Program-made: the position numbers and the translations under genes | Part shown: piece by piece, positions 48,268 to 59,400 of the stretch | Numbering within the stretch: position 1 is the first letter of the stretch | Layout: the number at the start of each line of letters is the position of its first letter | Notes under the pieces: model-generated | The model's database searches: none | Told to the model about the DNA's origin: nothing | Seen by the model: the letters and a program-made list of their open reading frames with translations, nothing else | Source of the DNA: Grifola frondosa | Lineage: Eukaryota > Basidiomycota > Agaricomycetes > Polyporales > Grifolaceae | DNA: 64,000 bases | Assembly: GCA_001683735.1 (NCBI GenBank) | Contig: LUGG01000009.1 | Span: forward strand, 62,001 to 126,000 | Direction of reading: 5' to 3'

Positions 48268-49044
48268 ATGATGTCCACACGAGCTGTTGGTCTTGGATCT
48301 GCTTTCAGACAGGCAGCCTTGAAGCCTCGATATGGTATGCCTTTGAATATCCGCGACGGTGAAGTTCAGTGCCTCACCTGACGTGCAGCGAGAAACTTAG
48401 CTGTCCGGAGCGTTTTCCCCAAACGGTGAAATCGAGGAATGATTTTTGAACTTAACATTTGCTGAACTGCGACGCGGAACCAAAAACAGTACCATCCAAA
48501 CCACATCGCTGCCCCCGTCCGCTTCACAGGAGATCTTAAACCAGCAGCGTCTCAGACGCCCCTCCAGCCCTCACTTCACAATCTACCAGCCCCAATTGAC
48601 TTGGCTGAGTTCTATTGCAAACCGTGTGACGGGCAGTGGTCTCGGTGTTTGTGCGTGGTCCCTAATTTATGACCTGTCTCCAGAGTTTTAATAAGGGACT
48701 GATAGTGTTGTACGGGTATGCCCTTGCATACCTGGTCGCACCCTCCGTCTTCGATTCGGCCCATGTCATCGAAGTTGTTGCGGGTCTGCCAGATATCGTC
48801 AAGTATGCAGGCAAGACTATCCTCGCTGCTCCTTTCGCGTTCCATTCGCTCAACGGCCTGAGGCACTTGAGCTGGGACATGGGCAAATGTACGTTATTGC
48901 AAAATCTTGGAAACATCTCGCAATTGATCTTTCTGCGTGCTTGTTTTTTTCTGGATAGTCTTGTCCCTCAAGGGATCGTACAACGCGGGTTATGCTGTTC
49001 TGGGTGCCACTGCAGTGACTACTGTCGCACTCGTGTTACTGTAA
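48268..49044 (+). CDS. sdh3: Succinate dehydrogenase cytochrome b subunit (SdhC/Sdh3)
   Basis: Membrane anchor of complex II in the inner mitochondrial membrane; helps bind haem b and ubiquinone. The start MMSTRAVGLGSAFRQAALK looks like a mitochondrial presequence. Introns remove about 48330-48387 and 48427-48492, giving RNLAVRSVFPKRTIQTTSLP. The mature part reads ILNQQRLRRPSSPHFTIYQP, then LTWLSSIANRVTGSGLGVLL, the quinone-site Ser/Arg segment. It continues YGYALAYLVAPSVFDSAHVI and FAFHSLNGLRHLSWDMGK, where the HxxxGxRHLxxD motif carries the haem-ligand His. The last exon LSLKGSYNAGYAVLGATAV ends at a stop at 49042-49044. Three transmembrane helices as expected. All junctions are in frame; no indels seen. 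Confidence 0.96.
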
Positions 49045-49616
49045 ATGTAGTGACTTTCTGTACTTGCCCTCCGCCAGTTAGTAAGCAATCGCAATGCAAC
49101 ATCCTCAGTGGATTCGATTGTCATGAGCTGCCAAACGCCAAACGCCAAACGCCAACATCAAAGTTAAGGGCCCGGTTGGGGTACATGTTCTCGCTTAAAG
49201 GGTTTGTGGTAACGCCGCTAGATCTGTCATATATCAATGATTGGGCATTGAATTTTATTCTTCCAAAATTTGGTAAGCGCAATGGTTTAGATGTTGTGCA
49301 GTGTGTTCATTTGTAATTTTAGTTCCTAGGTTTGCTTGCTTTTCAAGTAATGCAAAAGGATGTTCCGCTCCGTAACTCTGGGACGAAGCCTCTGGAGTTC
49401 CATGTAGCTCGATGGTTCGTACGCTGTGGTATCGCCTTGGCTAGAATTTAGTAATACCTGCTTCTATGGGCTGTGGCTTCCATTAAACGCCTGGTGTTCA
49501 GCGCTCAGATCCAGAGTTTGGTTTTTGTTCCATTCATGTAACGATGAAGACGTTCGAGAGCCTTTTATCTCTCATCCTTCCACCATCAGGACAGTGTCCC
49601 AGCTCCCAGAGCCGAC
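49045..49616. other. Spacer between sdhC and family copy 2
   Basis: Holds the sdhC 3' end and the promoter of the next gene. A heptamer CCAAACG is repeated three times in tandem at 49131-49151. A 50-base AT-rich part lies near 49240-49320. No RNA gene seen. Confidence 0.45.
49131..49151. repeat. Tandem heptamer repeat, three units
   Basis: CCAAACG occurs three times in a row, followed by a partial fourth unit. It lies about 90 bp after the sdhC stop codon, in its 3' flank. Confidence 0.8.
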
Positions 49617-52125
49617 ATGGGTAACAAGTACTCTGTCGTTCGCGAGGAGGCCGACGAAGCGGAGTTCAGACGTCTCGTAGAAGCCGTGGAGATCGCTCAA
49701 CAGAGGGCCGTGCCAAGGGACGATATCGAATCCGGGATCAACGTCGTCCTGAATACTCGTGGACGCCATCGGGAATGCAGCCGCCAACCTAAGGATCATA
49801 ACGGCTGGTCAATTGACGACATGGACCGTATCGGTAAACGTCCTTGTTGTTGCGTCCTCTTCATCAGACTCACTCCATACGGCTTTTACAGACGATCAAG
49901 ATTCCCCAATTGTCCTCCCGTCTCCACGGTCGCTCAGTCCTACATATGCTCTCATAACACCATGTATCCGCGCCGCAGCTTCGACGCTTTCTTCCAAGTC
50001 AAGGACGTCATCCCCTCATTCGATTTTGGTGGTTCCTTCCCCACCACAAGTAACCCAATCACATGACCACGACGTTCTGACACCCACATGGTCGCCTCCG
50101 CCTACACTGGATGCCATTCCGAATGATCCTCCACGAATGATTCACTGTCGTATGGCCTCGCGACTGCCCACAGTGCGTGATATGGAGTTTTGTTGCGGGG
50201 GTGTCTTAGAAGGTATCGCATTAGGAGAGGATGTAGACGAGGAGGATGTGTTGATACACGATATCACGGTACTCGAACGCGAGAAATGCGAAACGTATGT
50301 AGAACGCCACGCGTAGTTCTCGACGAGCAAATGTATCTGACGTTGTGTCATCTCGCAGGAGTGTTCTATCCAGTCGTGCAGAATCATTCCGCAGCCAACA
50401 TCGTTCGCGGACGTCTCCTATCCAAGGTAAGACTAATATATCTATATCCGTCCCTGAGGTTGATATGCACTCTGTAGTCATCCATGATCCCCAATCTAAC
50501 TGCGAACCCGCCCCCGAGTCCGCCCAATCATTATTGTTCCCCCGCCGGCCACCACTCCTGCTCCAACCTTATTGTTCCCTCGTCGGCCAGCATTTCAAAA
50601 CCTGCAGGTGCTTCTTCGAAGCATACAAGCATCCATCGAGATGTACAGTATGAACACAGGACATTTGATGGACCTCATCGTAGGACTCGGTCATGGTCGC
50701 CTCCTAATCCAGGCCTCATGTATCCCGCCCAAATGGGTCGGTTTTGCCGCGCCACACCATATTCAAGCAGTGGTAGCCGAAGAAGTGGTAGCCGATCAGA
50801 TCGATGTATAAGCCCTCCAAGAGGACGCTCCAGAGCACCCAGATTAAATTCCACCCCGTCGCATTCACATAACCCTTCTGTAGCAAGTCGAAGAACCTAC
50901 TCCCGCCGGAGTATTTCTTCAAGAACACACGCGCTCCACTCCCGTCGTGCACCCGTTGCAAGCCGGTCTCCGATTCTTATACCGCATGCAGTTGGGTCTC
51001 AAAGTCCAAGCCCTGATCGCGCTCGTGTTATCGAAGTTTGTCGCAGTCCACGTCGTCGACGCACGGTTTTGTCTCGTCGACGGACTCGTAGCCCAAGTCG
51101 TTTGGACCCAAGATTGGAGCGACTGTTTCGTAATCACGAAGATTGCCTTGCTCAATACGCGCGGGAAATGCGAGACTGGCGCTTGCAAAACGAACAGATG
51201 ATCAAAATCATTTCAACGTTGAGAGAGAAGGCGTATCGAAAAACTTTGGCCGGCAGTATCTTGGATGGACGGTGATGCTGATATGAAATCTGATGCTGAT
51301 TTGCATGACGACCTGTTGGCAAATGTGCCATCACTCGCATACAAAAAGGAGGTCAAGCTTAAGCCGTATCCAAATCGTCCGTATGCCGCAGGGCTACCAC
51401 TTGGCTTGCAGTGCGCAGATGATTGGAAGCCCGTGTGGACTGTATTTCCTTTGAAGGCATTCCGAGGTTCGAGCTACACATATCTAAAAATCAAGGCGGA
51501 ATGGGACGATTCGGACCTCTTGCTCGAGCTCAGCAGAACATATGATAAACTGCGCACCGTTTGGCGAAAGTGGTTTTCTCTGAAAAGTGTTAGGTATGCT
51601 TCGGTGCCGGAATTCTCGTCTCATTCAACTGAAATCCCTTCAAACATAGATCAATTACGATGGTGCTGGTTCGTTCTTTGCGCTATGGAACGTCCTACTT
51701 GCGAATACTAACGGCCATCAGGCTGACCATTCTGTGATATACCCTCGGAGAGTGGGGCCTGCGGAGTCAGTCCTTCCAAGAATATGCGCCTGCGATGGTT
51801 TCTACACCACCCGGGCGAGATGAAAGCTCGACGCGAATTCATGCAGGTCCTGACTGCCCGCACCGATCTCGGGATTGAGTTCGTGGAGCGATGGCAATTG
51901 CTCCGCATCGCAGTAGCAATCCTCCTTCCCGTATTCCTATCGGTAGTTCTCGCTGTACTGTACAGCGCGTTCACAGACGACGTCTCCAGTGCATTCACGA
52001 TCGCAGGTAAGCACGATTTCGCCTTGATCGAAAGCATTCCAGCTCAATGGTCGTTAGGTTACATGCCTTCAGCATACTCCGTGTGCCTCGTGCTCGTAGG
52101 TCTTCTCAATTTTGTGGAACTGTAA
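49617..52125 (+). CDS. Unnamed family, copy 2: predicted N-myristoylated, Ser/Arg-rich linker, C-terminal membrane hairpin
   Basis: Paralogue of the gene at 44178-46920, on the opposite strand. The start MGNKYSVVREEADE again fits N-myristoylation, followed by EFRRLVEAVEIAQQ like the first copy. The linker differs: it is Ser/Arg-rich with RRRTVLSRRRTRSPSRLDPR and a short coiled coil REMRDWRLQNEQMIKIIST. The shared block DWKPVWTVFPLKAFRG, LKIKAEWDDSDLLLEL and KLRTVWRKWFSLKSVR follows. Final exons carry RREFMQVLTARTDLGIEFVE, the hydrophobic segments IAVAILLPVFLSVVLAVLY and SAYSVCLVLVGLLNFVEL, and a stop. One base seems missing near 51781, where YPRRVGPAESVLP must shift to reach MRLRWFLHHPGE. Exon limits in the linker are approximate. 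Function unknown. Confidence 0.7.
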
Positions 52126-52666
52126 TGGGTTTACATGTCACCGCTTCGCTTCTTGTAAGAGTATTGTTGTAAGATCATACTGAACCAAAGATACTGAACC
52201 AAAGATGAACCACTAATGTCTCGCTTGATTGACACAGTACTCTCGACGCCGTCACAACATCACGCCTCTACATTCAACTGATCCGATTCACTAGATGATC
52301 ATGAAGGAGTGACAATCTAATCAGCATTTATTGTCAAACAACATCGAAGTGATGATGATCAGTACCCTGCGTCAACGCAAGTCTTCAAGCTTCAAGCTTT
52401 CAAGCCTCTGTTTTGACGTGAAATGTCATCTACACCTTGTTTCTCTGCATATCTGATATCTACTTATCACAATACGGTTATTCAGCCATCTCTGATCCCC
52501 AGACAGTGTTTGTGGGTACCAGTCTAAACTTGAAGCCAGGATTGGATCACAAGGGCAGTGAGTTCTCTACCGTGCACCCGCTAATTCCGCTGCTAGGGAC
52601 AGACGCGTCAGTTGAGGATAAATTGAGGGCCTCTCAGCCTCAATTTGTACTGTTGCACGCCATATC
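52126..52666. other. Spacer with short direct repeats
   Basis: A 14-base unit ATACTGAACCAAAG is directly duplicated at 52177-52204. CTTCAAG-type repeats lie at 52383-52405. No gene seen apart from the start of the glycosidase stub to the right. Confidence 0.5.
52177..52204. repeat. Direct 14-base duplication
   Basis: ATACTGAACCAAAG occurs twice in immediate succession, about 50 bp after the stop of family copy 2. It could be a small slippage duplication. Confidence 0.8.
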
Positions 52667-52894
52667 ATGGTGCTCCACTTAATTCTGCCAGGCTTGTTAG
52701 TTATTGCCGATGGTGTACGCGCCATCAGCCAGAGCACTTGCATTGCATTCAAGTCTTCCTCTTCTACGTTCTCTATCGTCAGTAATGGCAAGGCTGCTCC
52801 TGTCCTTTTGTCTGCGGACGAATGGCCTGGTGTCCAGCGTGCGGCAACCGAGACTCCCGCTTTGTTAAAGCACCGGACGAAATCGCACCGATGA
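52667..52894 (+). pseudogene. 5' stub of a GH115 alpha-glucuronidase-like gene
   Basis: The frame starts MVLHLILPGLLVIADGVRAI, a signal-peptide-like beginning. It goes on to STCIAFKSSSSTFSIVSNGK and AAPVLLSADEWPGVQRAA, which is how GH115 xylan alpha-glucuronidases typically begin (signal peptide, then the K-A-A-P and D-x-W-P-G-V-x-R-A blocks). After QRAA the similarity stops abruptly, and the frame ends 12 residues later. The catalytic TIM barrel is absent from the window. It is either a truncated gene or a remnant copied from a full gene elsewhere. Confidence 0.6.
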
Positions 52895-53777
52895 CAACGA
52901 ACTCCAGTCCGGCTTGGATCCTCAAGTCAGAAGACTGAATGTACATTTCCTCCCTCCCTGGTTTGTGTCAATGGTGCATCAGATCCCTCACGGACTATAG
53001 TAAATTTTGTGGAACAATATAGATGCCGTGGTGGGAGGCGAGCTGACCCTCTTCTGATGAAGAATCAAAACCGCATAGTAATGCAGATCTATTTCGTGGT
53101 ACGCCCATTTCGAATTTGACCAGCTAGTATGGCATCGTATTCGAGCACCAATCTTGACGACAGTCGAAATGCTTGATCAGCTGCTTAGTTTATGTTCGAC
53201 GGCATTCAGCTGGCTTTTGGTGTTGTGCCTGTAGCGCGATGAAATGATTTGTTTCCAACTTGGGAAAGAAGTCTCATAATACCTGCTATCCGCGAGCACT
53301 AATTTTCCGATAGTCAAGCAATAATGAGTTCACAGTACAATAAGATACAAATCACTAGCTGATATGAAGGCTACGGAGACTCTAGCCATAGAAGGACCTA
53401 CGGCAACAGGAGCACCGCCCGTCTGTACATTCCAGCCTGTGATTGCGCCAAAAAAGCATTAGCGAGACCTCCTTCATAGGAAAACAAGCGGCTTACCTTG
53501 CAATCTAGTGAGGATGACATCTTGCGAAGTTGTTCATCTTCTTGGGGTTCGTACCCGTTTGCTTCGAGTAAATTGATATCGCAAATACCGGTCTGGATAT
53601 AACACTTCAATATGTGTAATGGAAGTTAAATAATGCCACTATGCAGTCGGCAGGTGCTATAGCGGCTGAGAATGCGATATGAAACAGCCTGCAGAACGAA
53701 AGGCCAGAACGTTGCTAGAATTGACGTGCCGAAGAGACATCTCAAATTCAACTTACCTGAAATATAATGAACCAATG
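52895..53777. other. Spacer with a possible small minus-strand transcript
   Basis: At 53610-53398 the minus strand reads DINLLEANGYEPQEDEQLRK, followed by SSSLDC and a clean GTAAGC donor. A CACAG acceptor about 60 bases on leads to a short end AGMYRRAVLLLP. A further GTAAGT donor sits near 53755. This may be a small gene or the 3' untranslated part of the IMPACT gene. No family recognised. Confidence 0.3.
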
Positions 53778-54468
53778 TCATCTCCGTTTCTTTTTCCTTG
53801 ACGACTTCTTATCCGCAATCTGCTCCTGCACTCCGCCTTTTCCGGCGTCACGCGGGCCAATGAATCCAGCAGACTGCAGGGCTTCCTTCGCCACTGTCGA
53901 GATACAACGCCAACGGTCTGAACCGAGGTTGACAACCGCCATGCCATCGGAAAACGATAAGCACGACGTCTTCGCATCGGGCCAATTGTAGAAGGCGTTC
54001 GAGACGTTCGCCCGCGCCCGACTCTCCCCCGTTAGAGGAACCACCGGGAACATATCCTGCACCATTTATGCCACTTTGGGAGAGACGCCACGCATACATG
54101 GCATGAGTTGCACTTTCTGTGCGAGGCTCCGAGACTGCAATGTGAGTTCTGAGTTGTGATACGAAGCCGCTTGCGGATTTAGCATCGAGAGTAAGACGAG
54201 ATGCGGAAGCAGGACATATTCGTGCGGCGTAGGCTTTGAACGTAGACTTCAGAACAGTGATGTCTGAAGAGGCTGAGATTAATGTCCAAGCGGGCTCAGG
54301 CAGTGGTTTGGAAGCGGGGTTTGCATAGCAGCGGCGTCGAAAACTTGTTTCACAGCCCAACCGATGTCGAAACACGAGTATTCCAGCACGAGAGAGCAGG
54401 AGTTGCGCACTAACCACCACTGACTTCGTCGATGATTGGAAAACGTACGCACGGGTACTCGAAGACAT
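53778..54468 (-). CDS. IMPACT/YIH1-type UPF0029 domain protein
   Basis: Proteins with this domain include Yih1/IMPACT, which bind Gcn1 and restrain Gcn2. This one lacks an RWD domain, so it is the short form. Start MSSSTRAYVFQSS (54468), with an intron read through in the first third (about 54310-54425). The domain reads TLKS-like SSDITVLKSTFKAYAARI, SEPRTESATHAMYAWRL, the signature GGESGAGERLERLLQLARCE and DVVLIVFRWHGG. After a frame change at 53934-53935 (TT should be T on the coding strand) come VNLGSDRWRCISTVAKEALQ and a basic tail SSRKKKRR. The order matches the E-S-x-F / SHA-x-AYR / DDGEPSGTAG / VVTRYFGGVKLG pattern in this diverged subgroup. Divergent from the MINDY gene. Confidence 0.85.
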
Positions 54469-54831
54469 GCAGGGCGGCTTAAGCGCGCAATGTGCGCGCT
54501 CAGCAGAATTTACTTACCGAACGTACGCATAGGCTAACTACATGAACAAGCCAATATGCATTCGTTTCTACGTACTACTTCCGTCCTACTTCTAGTACTA
54601 CCATGACTGAGATTTGAACGTGCTCGTTCAATTCTACTGGTTGCTTGTAATTTATTCCCGAGTCAAGTGTCACACGTACGTGAGTGAATCACGGCGACGC
54701 CCGTGAACGCGCGCAACAGCCACTTGCTCAAAGATCTGAAGCCTATATACTCTACCCCCACCAGTCTGTTTAATTGTTCAGACAGAACTTTGGGGTCTAC
54801 TGCTTGGATTTCTACTACTTGGAGTTCGGAG
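54469..54831. promoter_or_regulatory. Divergent promoter region, IMPACT-type gene / MINDY gene
   Basis: A spacer of 363 bp between start codons. A CTATATACTCTACC element near 54743-54756 is TATA-like and about 80 nt upstream of the MINDY ATG at 54832. No other motif is clear. Confidence 0.4.
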
Positions 54832-56287
54832 ATGGATGGCTCAGTTACTCCCGCAGAGGATCTAGATCATGTACAGACACCTGTGGAGGAGGTATGGTAT
54901 CTCAAGGATATATATTTCAGACCCGAACCAGATACCCCACCCAAACACTTCAAGATAGTTACTCAGAACTTTAATGGGTGAGTGTTATCTCTGGACGTGT
55001 GGGTATTTGGGGTACTTACGTTGTGCTAGGCCTTGCTCCTTCATTGCAATATGTGCGTCTTGTTGTCTGTTCTTGTGCTACGGATAACCGATTGATGTCC
55101 AGGTAACATCCTTATCCTGCGTGGTCATATTGAGATTCTGCCTCGGGATCGCACCTCCGTCACGTACGACTTTCTCTCACAGTTAGTTGCCGAATACCTC
55201 CTCACAGCGTGTCCTGATGTTGACATCTCGGCTGCTCTCTCGATAATGCCTGTCACTCGGAGTACGTCCTCCATTACGAATGTAGTCCAACCCGATGTTC
55301 ACCATTACACCAGAGGGAATGGACCTTAATCCACTGTTTACCGGCGCGACGTCTTTTCGGCCTGCTGGTGCTGGCGGTGAACTGAAGCTCTTCGAGCAAG
55401 CGGGTATCAAGCTGGTCCACGGCTGGCTTGCCGACCCAGATAGCCAAGAATACAAGACCCTCTCTAAGACAGAGGATTATGACTCCTCCGTGAACCTCCT
55501 CGTCGAAGCCGACCATGTCACGCGCGGTCGACTTGTCCTCGGCGAGGATGTCCCTTCATCATCCAGTGGTCCGAGTCCCGACCAACTTGGGCATTCATTA
55601 ACGGACGCAGAGCAGCAGAAGGTCCTCGACGGTAAGCACAGAATAGGGCAGCTGCATGGGATTGATCTTATATACGTTTGTTATAGCAATAGTCATCCGC
55701 GACTTCATCGATCGCACGCAGTCGCAGCTCACATACTACGGCCTCTTTAACCTCGCGTCCGCACTCACACCCGGCTCGCTTGTGGCACTTTTCCGCAATT
55801 CGCATCTCTCTGTGCTCTACAAGTCATCTGGCGACGAGTCTGCGCTTTACACGCTCGTGACTGACCAGGTATTCCTGCACGAGGCGTCCGTGGTGTGGGA
55901 ACGCTTGGAGGATGTAGATGGTGGGTGGTCGACGTTCGTCGATTCGGACTTCATGCGTTCGAGTCCTGCTGGCGGAGACTACGCGGGACACACAGCGGAG
56001 AGCGCGCTCGCGGAGCTCGAGCGACAGACTGGTGCATTGTCAGTCTCGGGCCAAGCAGAGTGCGTTCGGTTTCTCTTTGAGATATCTTTCAATCGTAATC
56101 ATTTATATATAGTCAGGAGCTTGCACGACAGCTACAAGCGGAAGAGGACGAGCGTGCGCGTGAAATCTATGCACGTAGAGAGAGAGAACGCGCAGAGAAG
56201 GAGCGCGCTCTCAAAGTCGAGAAACACCATGCTAGCGCAGAGGCCATTCGGAAACCCAAGAAGAAGACGGATTGTATCATAATGTGA
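54832..56287 (+). CDS. MINDY-family deubiquitinase with C-terminal CaaX box
   Basis: Cysteine protease of the MINDY (FAM63) class, which trims Lys48-linked polyubiquitin. The start MDGSVTPAED (54832) leads to VWYLKDIYFRPEP. The catalytic loop IVTQNFNGPCSFIAIC, rebuilt across an intron, carries the Gln and nucleophilic Cys. Then ILILRGHIEILPRDRTSVTY, GMDLNPLFTGATSFRP and QLTYYGLFNLASALTPGSLV follow. ALFRNSHLSVLYKSS holds the His. TLVTDQVFLHEASVVWERL and STFVDSDFMRSSPAGGDY come next. After the last intron, DQELARQLQAEEDERAR matches a MIU ubiquitin-binding motif. A basic stretch and the end KPKKKTDCIIM form a polybasic CaaX box (C-I-I-M), predicting farnesylation and membrane attachment. All junctions are in frame; no indels seen. 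Confidence 0.93.
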
Positions 56288-56464
56288 ACACCTATTGCCT
56301 CTAAACACCGGTTGATTGGATTGGCCACTTGGATCATTGTACTGTAATGTATTCGTACATCTGCATCGCTTAATGTCTTACCAACTTCTCGAGCTACCCA
56401 AGACGGGAGTAATCCGGGTTCAGCAGAACATATCTCTTGACAATCTTCTAGATACAGCAGTTCA
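56288..56464. terminator. Convergent 3' region, MINDY / UGGT
   Basis: Only 177 bp separate the two stop codons of genes on opposite strands, so both 3' ends and polyadenylation signals must lie here or overlap. No AATAAA is seen on either strand. Confidence 0.4.
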
Positions 56465-59400
56465 TTACAGTTCGTCCCGCTGCCGGTCACCTTCAGTACC
56501 CAGGACAGTATCTTGTTCAACGACTCCGACCTCCGATTCTGAGATTGCTGTAGAACGACCAGCACCCACATCAGCGAGGATGTTGACGTCCACAGCGACG
56601 ACTTCGGAGCGAATTCGGCCTTCAACCGCCAATTTGCGTGCAAAGTTAGCGATTTCCGAATCGTACACTTCCCATTCTGGTATTTGCCTTGCACGCGCAA
56701 GCTTTGGCTCTTTCTACAGATCACAACAACTATTTAGTATTCTGGCTGTCGTTCAGAGTGGTGAGACATACTGTGAGTGGATTCTGACATAAATCAATGG
56801 TCTTCGCGCGATGTAACCGGTCCTTGCTACCTGTTGTCGTGCGTGATTATAATGACGCGACTACGCGGAGAATTCTCATTGCTTACACCACGTCTCACAC
56901 TGTCGTCAAAAAGTTAGACAAATGCACCAAGAGCGTTAAAATGATGCTCACCCAAGCCAGTCTCGGGAAGTGAGAACTACAATAGATTGGGATCAAAAAA
57001 TCGAAAACATGCTGCAAATTTATCCTCACGATTGGCTTCTCGCTGTAAGTTGTTTGGAAGTCTACGTCGACGTCAATCAAAAATGTCCTTATCCGGTATG
57101 AGAAAGTTGAACCACCTTGATCAAGGTTGGCAAGCGAATTGGGGTCAGCCGACAGTTGTTGATAATGACCGCGAAGGATATCCTGTTGCACGGTTAGCAG
57201 ATAGCAGGATCTTGAATTCGTACAACTCACGCCTGCAGCCATCTACAACTGCCGTCAGCTTTTGAGTATGAATGAGAGAGACATAGACGGACCTTACGGA
57301 ATCTCACCAAATCAACCACGTACAGCGCACTGATAACGAAGTGAGAGAGGTTGTGTAACGAGCATTCGTATCGACTATACCTTATATGATATGGTAGCCC
57401 TTGAAGGAAATCTTTCCAGTACCCAGTCTTCCAAAAACGGAATCCTTCCATCTCAGTATTGTCATCACCCATGGGCGTATATCCATAGGGTGCTCCGTGC
57501 AGATCCAAATCGACAAGCTCTTTGAGGTCTGCGCGCACTATCTGATCTGCATCCACGAAGATTATTTTCTTCAAGTCCATGGGAACAGAACGTCGAGGAA
57601 GAGGATCTTGTAGGCCCAAATAATACGTTGGTTTCTCCTTCTGAGCTCGAAGCCAGGATGGCCATTTGTAGGTAACTAATTCGTAGTCGAAACCATATGC
57701 TTGTGCGAAATGAGGGATGAATTCCTGAAGGCAAAATGTAAGTCCAATCATACACGACGAATGATCGAAACATACTAGGAATGAAGGCGACAGGAAATTC
57801 TCAATGAACCAAAATTTCACGCTGCTATTTGTGTTGCGAAGGACACTGAGAATCATAATCGAGGCGAAGCGCTACCTTAGATCAGCCTTCCTGTCAAAGT
57901 GGTATAAGTGGAATGTTTACTTCATACAGCAACCCCGATGCAACGGTGAAAATGTTGATGTCTGCTTGGCCATCGCCCGATATTGCCACAGCCTTCTCTT
58001 CTGTTTCCTTGAAGTGAAAGAATGAAGACATGCTGCATGGAGGTTATCAAATCACGAATTTCTCATGATCGGAATCAACACGAACCGAGACATAATGTCC
58101 CCGAGCAGACCATTCGAGTCGTCATTGACGTTGGAGTCATCAGCAAGCACATCGGCCCCCTTCATTCCTGGGAGCTTCGCCAGCCGCGGGTAGAGTGTCA
58201 ACCCTTCGAAACTGGTCAAAGTAATCTCGTTCCCAACATCGTCCACGGTTGCACTATCCCAGCCTTCGTTACCAACACTTTCCATTTCGAAAATGTCTCG
58301 CCCACGTCCAGGACGTATCTCAAGCTGGAATACACCAGGTTTTGTCCTGAATTGCAAGTAACCGAGATTCGCGACCACCTGAGTGTCTGCTATTGGCGTT
58401 CCGTTGCTCATTACTAATTGTAGTTGTACGCCACGAGGAGGATTGCCAGTAAAGTTATCGCGCGCGTGGCCTTCAATCACCAGGTAGTCTAGATCGAAAA
58501 CTGCCCGCACGCCCTGTTCACGGTCCTGAGATGAGAGCGTACCCAATTGAATATTGTCCAAGTCGTAAAAGGATTCTCGCGGTCGAACCAGCCAAGATGA
58601 GGGGACATCCATAGCCAATGTATAGATTGGCTCTGTCGGAAGGCCAGTAAACTCGGTTTTGGCCCGCACCTCTTCCCTATAAGAATGTCAGCTCTTATTC
58701 TCACCCTATCCATTATGACTCACCCTTGCTCGTCGAACGAAAGTTTTGGGAGGAGGTTGTACCGGTAGAACCTTTTTAGAGGAACCTAGACACAATTCAG
58801 TCAAGGAGTGGAATAGCCAAAAGATTGGATAGCTAACTTCGCGATATCTCGGAGGGTTGACATGAAGTTCAACGAAAACACCTGGAATATTCAATAGCCA
58901 CTGCAAAGATATCAGGTTGCGTCGATAGCTACGAGCAAAACGTCAATTCTGACCTCCATCAGGCTCGACCATCTCTGAGCGAATTCGCTCAAAGGATCAA
59001 GCAAGACACCAAAGTGATAAAATGCAGTGGCATTGTCTCCAAAAGTAAATCCACTAAGAATCGTAGTGAGCGTATGATATGTTCTCGAAGGCAGAGATAC
59101 ATACGTATATTCGCCATCCAACAACTGGTAGTTGCGGAGCCGAGGCCGATAAGGTGCGTTGAACAACCCAACTTCACTTGGATCTGGCATCTGGATGGAA
59201 GAGACTATGGATGATGTCATCGCAACCAGTTCGGCAGAAGCACCCCTAGGGATAGTTCGTAAATTCATCACAAGGAAACTAACACCAAACTCACCGATCA
59301 AGATCCCGGAAAAGCTCGACGATCTCCTCCAATGCCTCTTCCACGGGCTTGACCCTCTTGTGATACTCATAGGTAGCCAACATTTTGAAGTCATCGCTAA

